Positions 16,859 to 21,635 of a stretch of 22,650 nt of DNA are shown here, in pieces. The stretch comes from a virus. The stretch's first letter is position 1, and each line of letters opens with the position of its first letter. Below the pieces are notes generated by a model. The model worked only from the letters and a program-made list of their open reading frames with translations. It was not told where the DNA came from and searched no databases. The stretch lies in IMG/VR virus record IMGVR_UViG_3300031578_000365, positions 1 to 22,650 of that record. One strand, written 5' to 3'. The position numbers were made by a program, and so were the translations under genes.

Positions 16859-17073
16859 CAGACGTCCAACCCCCACTCGTCCAGCTCACGGATGATCATG
16901 TCGCGCATCCACGTCAGCACCGCCTCGCCACCATCGCTGTTGTCGTTGTATTTCAGCTCGCCGCGTATCGACTCCAGCGCCGATCGCACCACCGACTTGT
17001 ACTTCCACACGTTGGCCGCGTCCTCGAACGCCCCGGCTTCCTCCGGCAGCTCAAACTCAAGTTTAGCTTTCAT
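16858..17073 (-). CDS. Conserved small phage protein, 71 aa
   Basis: A 71-residue protein, MKAKLEFELPEEAGAFEDAA then NVWKYKSVVRSALESIRGEL. The M-K-x-x-x-E-F-x-L-P-E-E start, the WKYKSV segment and the later LKYND element resemble a widespread small phage protein group that I recall from memory but whose function is not known. AAAGGAC lies six bases upstream. It overlaps the preceding gene by 11 bases, which argues for coupled translation. Confidence 0.6.
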   Translation of the reverse strand: MKAKLEFELPEEAGAFEDAANVWKYKSVVRSALESIRGELKYNDNSDGGEAVLTWMRDMIIRELDEWGLDV

Positions 17074-17662
17074 CGTGCGTCCTTTCGTCGAGGGGCAGGT
17101 CCTCGCTGTAGGTGGTGGTGACGTCGCGCCACACGTGCAGCCTGAATCTGACCCTGAGGGTGGTCTTCTCGGCTTCACGGTCAATGTCCATTGATTTGAT
17201 TTTCTTCCACATGTCGTTCGACCCGTGGTAGATGAGCTTCCAGTAGTACCGCTCGGTGCTACCAGCAGTGACCATCTCCTGACCCCACTTAGGGTTCATG
17301 TGAGTGCGTTCATGTATTTCCTCGACGAGGACCTGCGCCACGTTAAAAAAGAACCGCTCGTGCGCGTCTCGGTCAGCCGCTGTCTTGGCGTTTGGGGACA
17401 TTTGGGCGAGGGCCTCGGTGGACACGAGCCACTCACACTTCACCTCGCGCGCGGTGCCATAGTGGTCCGTCAGTCGCTTCTCGTCGCTCCCGTCATCCAG
17501 CGCGTAGAACAGCTTATGCGGCCCCCTGTCGTACGGCTCTGGGTCCATGTGAGCGTACACCCCGTCGTACGGGAAGACCCGCTGCCCGATGAGGGCGAGC
17601 TGCACCCACTCGCTCATGGCGTGAGCCCGCGCCCAGTGCTGCTGTCTCTCTGTGAGCCTCAT
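17063..17662 (-). CDS. Hypothetical protein, 199 aa
   Basis: A 199-residue protein, mixed alpha/beta and rich in charged and aromatic residues (GPHKLFYALDDGSDEKRLTD, then WKLIYHGSNDMWKKIKSMDI). I do not recognise it. Its start overlaps the stop of the preceding CxxC gene (ATGA). It forms part of a block of small genes between terS and terL that are probably transcribed together from the promoter at 18016-18045. Confidence 0.6.
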   Translation of the reverse strand: MRLTERQQHWARAHAMSEWVQLALIGQRVFPYDGVYAHMDPEPYDRGPHKLFYALDDGSDEKRLTDHYGTAREVKCEWLVSTEALAQMSPNAKTAADRDAHERFFFNVAQVLVEEIHERTHMNPKWGQEMVTAGSTERYYWKLIYHGSNDMWKKIKSMDIDREAEKTTLRVRFRLHVWRDVTTTYSEDLPLDERTHDES

Positions 17663-17961
17663 CGTGCGTTCCGAATCCTGTGGGCGAGCTTCGGGTCGAT
17701 GGGCACCGGCTGGTCGAGGGGTGCGTTGAGGGCCTGCGCGCGCTGCTGCCTGAGCTGCTGCGCCACCACGTCCACCGCGCCCGCCGACTTGAACCGATGA
17801 AGGAAGTCACCGTAGCCGAGGGCATGCAGACACTCGGGGCAGATCATCGCCCCAAGCACCTCGCGCGGCTGCCCGTTGGAGCTGAACAGCTTGATCTCCA
17901 GGATTTCCATTTCCTCGGCCCGTGCGGTCTTGCACAGGTCACACTCCGCAATCATTCCCAT
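17659..17961 (-). CDS. Small zinc-ribbon protein, 100 aa
   Basis: A 100-residue protein with CDLCKTA near residues 8-11 and CPECLHALG in the middle: two C-x-x-C pairs about 40 residues apart, as in treble-clef or rubredoxin-like knuckles. The C-terminal part is a basic helix (VVAQQLRQQRAQALNA). I chose 17961 because AAAGGA lies six bases upstream; longer forms lack a good site and would extend into the promoter region. It is the first gene after the promoter candidate. Role unknown. Confidence 0.6.
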   Translation of the reverse strand: MGMIAECDLCKTARAEEMEILEIKLFSSNGQPREVLGAMICPECLHALGYGDFLHRFKSAGAVDVVAQQLRQQRAQALNAPLDQPVPIDPKLAHRIRNAR

Positions 17962-18015
17962 GCTGAGTCCTTTCGTTGTGAGGCTGCCGGACATCGGCGT
18001 GCCTCGTGCGGAGAG

Positions 18016-18045
18016 ATTGTGGATCAAAGCAACTCCACATGTCAA
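18016..18045 (-). promoter_or_regulatory. Candidate minus-strand promoter
   Basis: On the minus strand TTGACA (18045-18040) is separated by 18 bases from CACAAT (18021-18016, four of six match to TATAAT). An A-tract (AAAAAA) lies a few bases upstream of the -35. The predicted start is about 50 bases before the zinc-ribbon gene at 17961 and would drive the block through terL and beyond. A perfect -35 with a weaker -10 is the weakness of this call. Confidence 0.5.
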
Positions 18046-18097
18046 GAAGGCCTTTTTTACTAGATTCTACGTATACCCGCCATTGCCTACATCATCG

Positions 18098-18134
18098 CCC
18101 CCCGCGACGACGCACCCCCCTCCCCCGGTGCCCC
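18098..18134 (-). other. G-tract cluster, G-quadruplex candidate
   Basis: On the minus strand four G runs of four to six (positions 18134-18131, 18126-18122, 18120-18115, 18103-18098) are separated by loops of 4, 1 and 11 bases. This fits a G-quadruplex-forming pattern, though one loop is long. It lies in the non-coding gap after the small terminase gene. Confidence 0.4.
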
Positions 18135-18148
18135 GCCGCCTGGCACGC

Positions 18149-18193
18149 CGCGCCCCTGCGCTAAGTGCCTGGCAGTAGGGGGCTTAGGGCGCG
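18149..18193. repeat. Imperfect inverted repeat downstream of the terminase small gene
   Basis: CGCGCC plus CTAAG (18149-18154 and 18161-18165) pairs with CTTAG plus GGCGCG (18183-18193), leaving a 6-base bulge and a 17-base loop. It may terminate the small terminase transcript or be part of a packaging-related element. Confidence 0.4.
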
Positions 18194-18200
18194 ATGGGCA

Positions 18201-18224
18201 GGGCAGCAGGGCAGCAGGGCAGCA
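18201..18224. repeat. Three tandem copies of an 8-bp repeat
   Basis: GGGCAGCA occurs three times without gap, preceded by a partial copy (GGGCA at 18196-18200). It lies in the non-coding gap next to the small terminase gene, where iterons for terminase or replication proteins may be found. Confidence 0.7.
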
Positions 18225-18240
18225 CAGGCCCACGGCGGCC

Positions 18241-18260
18241 AGGTCAACAGGTGTTGACCT
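18241..18260. promoter_or_regulatory. Perfect palindrome, candidate operator
   Basis: AGGTCAACAGGTGTTGACCT has two exact 9-bp arms around a GG centre. A near-identical palindrome occurs at 21267-21288, and GTCAAC half-sites flank the divergent promoter at 18907-18949. The repetition of the element at non-coding sites supports a specific DNA-binding protein; which protein is not known. Confidence 0.6.
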
Positions 18261-18351
18261 TCTTGGTTCTCTGAGTAGACCGAGGTTGACCCCCCGATCC
18301 ACAGCTCCGGGGATACTGGGAGTATGGGAACCCATGAGGTAGGTTTTGCCT

Positions 18352-18873
18352 CTAGTCAGGGTTCGGTTCCCCTAGGACTTCTGCGTCCATTACCATTTCA
18401 GGCCGATCACGTGGTGGAAGCAGCTCCACGACGACGCGAACCTCGGCCCGCTGTGGGCGATCCGCGTTCTGCACCGCGTCGCGGTACTTGCCTCGGTGGG
18501 CCTTCAGGTAGAAGAACCTCGCGATGGTGTTGGCGGAGCTGGGATCGAGGCATTGCCGCATCAGCACGGCCTCGATGTCGTCCACCCACGCCTCCATGAT
18601 CTCAGCCCAGCGCCACGCGAACTCGGGGTCGCGCTTCCGTGCAGCGTGTGCCGTCATGCGCGAGATGCCCACACGCCGGCACGCCGTGGCGATGTTGCCG
18701 TGCTCAATCAGCGCCGCCAGGAAGTCATCCTTCTCGTCAGAGGTAAATCCATCGAGCTGTGCCAGCACCTTCGTGCGGACGATCTCGGCCACCTCACCAT
18801 CGATCATCATGTCGCGCTTGGCGCACTCCAACGACCGTGCCTTGCTCGACGCCTCAATGTCTGCCTGTCCCAT
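18352..18873 (-). CDS. terS: Putative terminase small subunit
   Basis: A 173-residue helical protein. Residues 57-82 (EHGNIATACRRVGISRMTAH then AARKRDPEF) form a helix-turn-helix of the type found in small terminase subunits, which recognise the packaging site and load DNA onto the large subunit. The helical region after it (WRWAEIMEAWVDDIEAVLMR) may oligomerise. The ATG at 18873 has GGAGG seven bases upstream; the longer form beginning at 18915 would start inside the operator dyad. It is followed by the repeat-rich gap and then the terL block. No enzyme motifs are seen. The alternative is another DNA-binding regulator. Confidence 0.65.
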   Translation of the reverse strand: MGQADIEASSKARSLECAKRDMMIDGEVAEIVRTKVLAQLDGFTSDEKDDFLAALIEHGNIATACRRVGISRMTAHAARKRDPEFAWRWAEIMEAWVDDIEAVLMRQCLDPSSANTIARFFYLKAHRGKYRDAVQNADRPQRAEVRVVVELLPPRDRPEMVMDAEVLGEPNPD

Positions 18874-18906
18874 GTCGTGTCCTCCGGCCTCCAGCGTAAC
18901 AGACCG

Positions 18907-18949
18907 GTCAACCACTCATCGCCACGGTCAGACCGTGGTGATGGTTGAC
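18907..18949. promoter_or_regulatory. Imperfect dyad between divergent genes, candidate operator
   Basis: CCACGGTC and GACCGTGG form an exact 8-bp inverted repeat around one base at 18922-18938. Further outside, GTCAACCA (18907-18914) and TGGTTGAC (18942-18949) are again complementary. The outer right half overlaps the -35 box of the plus-strand promoter, so a bound protein would block it. It lies between the small terminase gene and the plus operon. Confidence 0.55.
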
Positions 18950-18973
18950 TCTATTGAAAGCCTATGGTAACCT
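18945..18973 (+). promoter_or_regulatory. Candidate plus-strand promoter
   Basis: TTGACT (18945-18950), a 17-base spacer, and TAACCT (18968-18973) preceded by TGG, an extended -10 pattern (TG-N-TAACCT). Transcription would start near 18980, placing the structured leader at the 5' end of the mRNA. The -35 lies inside the dyad at 18907-18949. Confidence 0.55.
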
Positions 18974-19006
18974 GGTTGCAGTAAGGAAAGGACGTCACGA
19001 TGGCTG

Positions 19007-19113
19007 CACACAAGGCACCACAAACAAACAACTTACCGGCCACAGTGGGCAAGGTGCCCGGTGGCCAACATCTCAACGCAGGCAAAACCAGGCTACCGCA
19101 GGTGCCTTGTGTG
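19007..19113 (+). ncRNA. Structured 5' leader, riboswitch-like
   Basis: CACACAAGGCACC (19007-19019) and its exact complement (19101-19113) close an 81-base loop. Inside, GGCCAC/GTGGCC (19038-19043 with 19061-19066) and GGGCA/TGCCC (19047-19051 with 19055-19059) form a nested hairpin. The direct repeat CGCAGG occurs at 19077 and 19097. The element starts about 27 bases after the predicted transcription start and ends 21 bases before the next ATG, whose AAAGGAGG follows the helix. I cannot match it to a named riboswitch. It could instead encode the N-terminus of a longer protein starting at 19000. Confidence 0.5.
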
Positions 19114-19134
19114 GAACCATCAAAGGAGGACATC

Positions 19135-19314
19135 ATGATCGACGTGTACGAGGTTGCGAGTCCGTCAATCCCTGACCTGGACCTGGAGGAGCAGATCGCC
19201 GCCGGGTGCAACGACTGGATAGCCGAAGTCGAAGGCGGCGCGGTGTTCTTTGGCCGGACCGAGGCCGAAGCCAGGGAGCAGGCCGAGCGCTGGGAGCTGG
19301 GCCGCGAAGCCTGA
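19135..19314 (+). CDS. Small acidic protein, 59 aa
   Basis: A 59-residue acidic protein (MIDVYEVASPSIPDLDLEEQ, then GGAVFFGRTEAEAREQAERW), probably alpha/beta with a C-terminal helix. AAAGGAGG lies before the ATG, the strongest site in the operon. The same frame is open from an ATG at 19000 with AAAGGAC upstream, which would give 104 residues; I prefer the short form because that extra part is occupied by a strong RNA helix starting five bases after the upstream ATG. Not recognised. First gene of the plus operon, so early expression is likely. Confidence 0.6.
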   Translation: MIDVYEVASPSIPDLDLEEQIAAGCNDWIAEVEGGAVFFGRTEAEAREQAERWELGREA

Positions 19315-19348
19315 TCAGTCAACGACCGAACCAAGAAAGGAACAGATC

Positions 19349-19735
19349 ATGTCCTCACTCACCTCGCACGGGATCGGCCTTGTGGAGATCATCACCCATC
19401 CTCCAGTCGGCAACGATCAGTTTCGCGTCGTCAAACTCTACCGGCGAGGGGTCAACGCTGTCATGGAAGTCATCATGGACGCTGCCACCAGCTCAATCAG
19501 GGATAGCGTGACCGCGGTGGACGACATCCGCAACGACGGTGAGTACCTCGACGCGCACTCTCTCCAGTCGCTGGTCATGGCCAGGGACGGCCGCGTGACC
19601 ATATATCGCGACAGGGTAGCCAACACGCTCGACGTGGTCGGAGATACCATGACCGTCTACGCGTTCCTCAATCCCGACGCCGAGGTCCACTGGTGCTACA
19701 ACACGATGGTGCCGCCATACGCCAACCTTGAGTAG
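19349..19735 (+). CDS. Hypothetical protein, 128 aa
   Basis: A 128-residue, beta-rich protein (NDQFRVVKLYRRGVNAVMEV, then DVVGDTMTVYAFLNPDAEVH). The start is supported by AAGAAAGGA seven bases upstream; the upstream in-frame extension would overlap the preceding gene. No known motif, membrane segment or signal peptide is visible. It sits between the 59-aa gene and the ParB-like gene in the same operon. Confidence 0.6.
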   Translation: MSSLTSHGIGLVEIITHPPVGNDQFRVVKLYRRGVNAVMEVIMDAATSSIRDSVTAVDDIRNDGEYLDAHSLQSLVMARDGRVTIYRDRVANTLDVVGDTMTVYAFLNPDAEVHWCYNTMVPPYANLE

Positions 19736-19748
19736 GAGGTCAGCGCGG

Positions 19749-19791
19749 GAGGCCGGGACCACACCGGCCTCACTCGCTGCCCTTCAGGGCA
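19749..19791 (+). promoter_or_regulatory. Two adjacent hairpins before the ParB-like gene
   Basis: GAGGCCGG/CCGGCCTC (19749-19756 with 19764-19771) is an exact 8-bp stem with a 7-base loop. TGCCC/GGGCA (19778-19782 with 19787-19791) is a second stem with a TTCA loop. They end about 7 bases before the AAGGAGG of the next gene. No U tract follows, so a translational or mRNA-stability role is more likely than termination. Confidence 0.5.
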
Positions 19792-19807
19792 AGCCAAGGA
19801 GGTCAAG

Positions 19808-20518
19808 ATGAAGATCGAAGAGCTGGTGCTGCTTCCCGTGCGGACGTTCCGCACACAGGCCACGGACCCGGCGACCGTCGCGGAGTATGCGGCGCTCATG
19901 GCGGCCGGGACCACCTTTCCTCCGCTGACCGTCGCCGAGGTCGGCAAGTCCAAGACACAGGTGTTGATCGGCGGCGCGCACAGGCTCGCGGCGGCCGTCA
20001 AGGCGGGGCTGAAGGACATCGAGGTCACCACGGTCGCTTGCAAGAGTGCGGCCGACGCTGAGGTGGCCACGTTCGCCGACAACGCCAGCCACGGGTTGAG
20101 CCTCACGCCGGAGGACAAGCGAAAGGCGATCCTCACCATCATCCAACTCAAGCCGTTCGCCAAGCTGTCGAACGCCGCCATCGCCAAGCGCCTGGGCGTG
20201 TCCGACATGACCGTCAAGCGCTACCGAGATGCGGTCGGCACCGTCAGTCCGAAGGCCAAGATGAGCGGCCACAAGTCCAAGATCGAGCCCAAGGTGGACA
20301 AGGGCGGCAAGGTGCAAGCGCAGACCAGCGACCCGGTGGCCTGGAAGATCGCGGGGGCGAAGATGGGTGGCGGGGCGGACAAGGTCGCTGCGGCCATCGT
20401 CGCGAAGATCACCGAGGGTGTGAGCACGAAGCAGGCCGACACGTGGCGTGAGCGGGTGCAGTACGTGTACGAGGTCTGCGAGGCCCTGGAGCGCTGGATC
20501 AGCGCTCAGAGCGTCTGA
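19808..20518 (+). CDS. ParB-like nuclease/HTH protein
   Basis: A 236-residue protein. Residues 1-80 form a ParB/Srx-type N-terminal fold with GGAHRLAAA at 55-63, the loop equivalent to the G-x-R-R/H-R box of ParB, where CTP or DNA is bound. Residues 92-142 (NASHGLSLTPEDKRKAILTI then a HTH around LSNAAIAKRLGVSDMTVKRY) carry a helix-turn-helix like that of ParB and Noc. The C-terminal roughly 90 residues are Lys/Ala-rich and unknown. Phage ParB-like proteins act as DNA-binding regulators, partition proteins or nucleases; the sequence here does not decide. AAGGAGG supports the start. A candidate binder of the GTCAAC palindromes, by inference only. Confidence 0.8.
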   Translation: MKIEELVLLPVRTFRTQATDPATVAEYAALMAAGTTFPPLTVAEVGKSKTQVLIGGAHRLAAAVKAGLKDIEVTTVACKSAADAEVATFADNASHGLSLTPEDKRKAILTIIQLKPFAKLSNAAIAKRLGVSDMTVKRYRDAVGTVSPKAKMSGHKSKIEPKVDKGGKVQAQTSDPVAWKIAGAKMGGGADKVAAAIVAKITEGVSTKQADTWRERVQYVYEVCEALERWISAQSV

Positions 20519-20814
20519 TGGACGTCACGTTTGCAGCATCGGGGATAGGACTGTGGGAGCTGTCCCACGCCGCCAGGCGAGAGATGAAACGGCTTCAGCG
20601 TCTGCTGGTCAGCATCGCGGAAGATGAGGCCTGCGTGCGCCGCCACATGATCCACTGTTCGGAGGAGGGGCTGCGTATGCTGGATGGGGTCGTCGCCGCG
20701 CGAGAAACGGCAGAGCATCACCTATCAGCCTGGTCAGCGCTGTATCGAGCCATCAACGGTGACGCGCGAGCTGACATCTTTCAACGACTGCTGAAGGAAC
20801 TGAAAGGAGAGTGA
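20518..20814 (+). CDS. Hypothetical helical protein, 98 aa
   Basis: A 98-residue, highly helical protein (ELSHAARREMKRLQRLLVSI, then LLKELKGE). Its start shares one base with the stop of the ParB-like gene (TGATG), so the two are translationally coupled and may work together. One Cys-x-x-x-x-H pair is present but no clear zinc motif. Not recognised. Confidence 0.6.
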   Translation: MDVTFAASGIGLWELSHAARREMKRLQRLLVSIAEDEACVRRHMIHCSEEGLRMLDGVVAARETAEHHLSAWSALYRAINGDARADIFQRLLKELKGE

Positions 20815-20817
20815 GCC

Positions 20818-20859
20818 ATGTACTGTGTGGAGAACTTCATGAAGGAGGTGCTGTCATGA
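20818..20859 (+). CDS. 13-codon mini-ORF before tandem zinc ribbons
   Basis: An ORF coding for MYCVENFMKEVLS, with AAAGGAG about nine bases upstream and a stop that overlaps the next ATG (ATGA). Its last residues EVLS match the C-terminus (EEVLS) of the zinc-ribbon protein at 20856. It may be a leader peptide coupling translation of the next gene, or the remnant of a third zinc-ribbon copy whose 5' part was lost. Expression is not proven. Confidence 0.4.
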   Translation: MYCVENFMKEVLS

Positions 20860-20867
20860 CATGCCCG
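20843..20867 (+). repeat. 25-bp direct repeat, copy 1
   Basis: A 25-base segment beginning AGGAGGTGCTG and ending at the start codons of the zinc-ribbon gene recurs identically at 20968-20992, 125 bases downstream. It contains ribosome site, overlapping stop/start and the first codons, which indicates tandem duplication of the gene unit. Confidence 0.75.
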
Positions 20868-20984
20868 AAGTGCGGGACGGACGGACCCATAGATCTTGGC
20901 ATCTTTGGGAATGTTCACTACTATCGGTGCAGGCACTGCGGGTGGGGGTGGGGTGAGTGGGTCGAGGAGGAGGTGCTGTCATGA
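20856..20984 (+). CDS. Zinc-ribbon protein, 42 aa
   Basis: A 42-residue protein, MTCPKCGTDGPIDLGIFGNV then HYYRCRHCGWGWGEWVEEEV-LS. CPKCG and CRHCG give two C-x-x-C pairs 20 residues apart, the zinc-ribbon arrangement. AAGGAGG with seven-base spacing supports the start, which overlaps the mini-ORF stop. It ends overlapping the next ATG. Too short for a catalytic role; a nucleic-acid or protein-binding knuckle is expected. Confidence 0.65.
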   Translation: MTCPKCGTDGPIDLGIFGNVHYYRCRHCGWGWGEWVEEEVLS

Positions 20985-20992
20985 CATGCCCG
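20968..20992 (+). repeat. 25-bp direct repeat, copy 2
   Basis: Second identical copy of the segment at 20843-20867, spanning the 3' end of the first zinc-ribbon gene and the start of the second. Confidence 0.75.
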
Positions 20993-21268
20993 GTGTGCGG
21001 AGGTCAGGGGTGCAGGCTCGACTGGTACAGGGTGGGTGAGGACAATCACATTCAGCACGACGCGCGCGAGTGGTACCGCTGCCGCCAGTGTGGCTGCGAC
21101 TTCATGCGTGAGGATTCGCCCGAGCCCGAGGACGAGCCCGAGGACGAGGAACGCGTGATGTGGTCCGAGCAGACCGCGCACGAGTGGCTGGAAGACGACA
21201 CGGACCGCAAGGAGCGCGACGTGCGGCGCAGCCGCCACGGCAGGCCAAGCTGCATTCCGGTGTACTGA
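20981..21268 (+). CDS. Zinc-ribbon protein with acidic tail, 95 aa
   Basis: A 95-residue protein that begins MTCPVCGGQGCRLDWYRVGE and has a second pair CRQCGCDF. The N-terminal half is homologous in layout to the preceding 42-residue zinc ribbon. It continues into an acidic stretch (EDSPEPEDEPEDEERV) and a basic C-terminal region (DRKERDVRRSRHGRP). The start overlaps the previous stop (ATGA). A putative nucleic-acid-binding or regulatory protein. It is the last gene of the plus operon before the terminator. Confidence 0.65.
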   Translation: MTCPVCGGQGCRLDWYRVGEDNHIQHDAREWYRCRQCGCDFMREDSPEPEDEPEDEERVMWSEQTAHEWLEDDTDRKERDVRRSRHGRPSCIPVY

Positions 21269-21288
21269 GGCCAACATCTGTTGACCTC
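21267..21288. promoter_or_regulatory. Near-perfect palindrome, second operator copy
   Basis: GAGGCCAACA and TGTTGACCTC are complementary at nine of ten positions around TC. The right arm equals that of the palindrome at 18241-18260 (TGTTGACC). It begins within the last codons of the zinc-ribbon gene and precedes the terminator, a stoperator-like position. Confidence 0.6.
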
Positions 21289-21294
21289 AAAACA

Positions 21295-21322
21295 GGCCGC
21301 CAGGGCAACCTGGCGGCCTTTT
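21295..21322 (+). terminator. Rho-independent terminator, bidirectional
   Basis: GGCCGCCAGG and its exact complement enclose the GNRA-type loop GCAA (21295-21318), followed on the plus strand by TTTT. The other strand also ends in TGTTTT. It separates the converging plus operon and the minus-strand nuclease genes and probably stops both. Confidence 0.9.
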
Positions 21323-21326
21323 CAGG

Positions 21327-21635
21327 TTAGATCAGGGCGTGTACCGAAGCGTACTCTCCCATGGCGGCCAGCAGATCCACAGCGTCCTGCTTGCACGTGG
21401 CCACGGTGCACCAGGCGAACGCCTCGGCCCACTCACCGATACGGTAGTGCTGGGCCTTGGTCAGCGTCTCACCTGGCAGCTTGCACTCGATCTGCCCCAT
21501 CAGCCCGTAGGCGCAGAAGTAGATGTCCGGGTCGCCGTTGACGTGAGCGGGGCCGGGGCCGTTGACCCGAGCGACCACATCCTGCTGACTGTTCAGGTAG
21601 CGGACAATTGACGCCTGCAGGCTAGACTCCACCAC
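21327..21635 (-). CDS. VRR-NUC domain nuclease
   Basis: A 102-residue protein, start at GTG (21635) with AAAGGAG seven bases upstream; ATG codons further upstream would overlap the preceding gene by about 80 bases. The sequence shows the VRR-NUC arrangement: Glu near residue 3 (ESSLQ), GDPDI at 34-38, IECK at 49-52 and a Gln at 62 after LTK. These fit the E, D, E-x-K and Q of this PD-(D/E)xK-type nuclease fold. Such small phage proteins act as junction or structure-specific nucleases in DNA processing. The stop lies just before the terminator. The function in this phage is inferred. Confidence 0.75.
   Translation of the reverse strand: MVESSLQASIVRYLNSQQDVVARVNGPGPAHVNGDPDIYFCAYGLMGQIECKLPGETLTKAQHYRIGEWAEAFAWCTVATCKQDAVDLLAAMGEYASVHALI

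Noticed and set aside
18087-18335. 82-residue minus-strand frame in the repeat-rich gap
   Set aside because: Low-complexity Pro/Gly/Arg product lying over the repeats and palindrome, no convincing ribosome site, and frame determined by C/G tracts.
18355-18378. tRNA T-arm-like sequence GGGTTCGGTTCCC
   Set aside because: No tRNA stems around it; it is the 3' coding end of the small terminase gene.
19007-19113. Terminal inverted repeats of a small mobile element (CA...TG ends)
   Set aside because: No target-site duplication flanks the arms and the element sits in the 5' leader, so an RNA helix is simpler.
19000-19134. 45-codon N-terminal extension of the 59-aa gene
   Set aside because: Kept as alternative only: it has a fair ribosome site but coincides with a 13-bp RNA helix, and the ATG at 19135 has the stronger site.
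18945-19175. 76-residue plus-strand frame over the promoter and leader
   Set aside because: Its start is inside the -35 region, so the mRNA from the predicted promoter lacks it.
19696-20317. Two overlapping minus-strand frames opposite the ParB-like gene
   Set aside because: Antisense shadows of a well supported gene.
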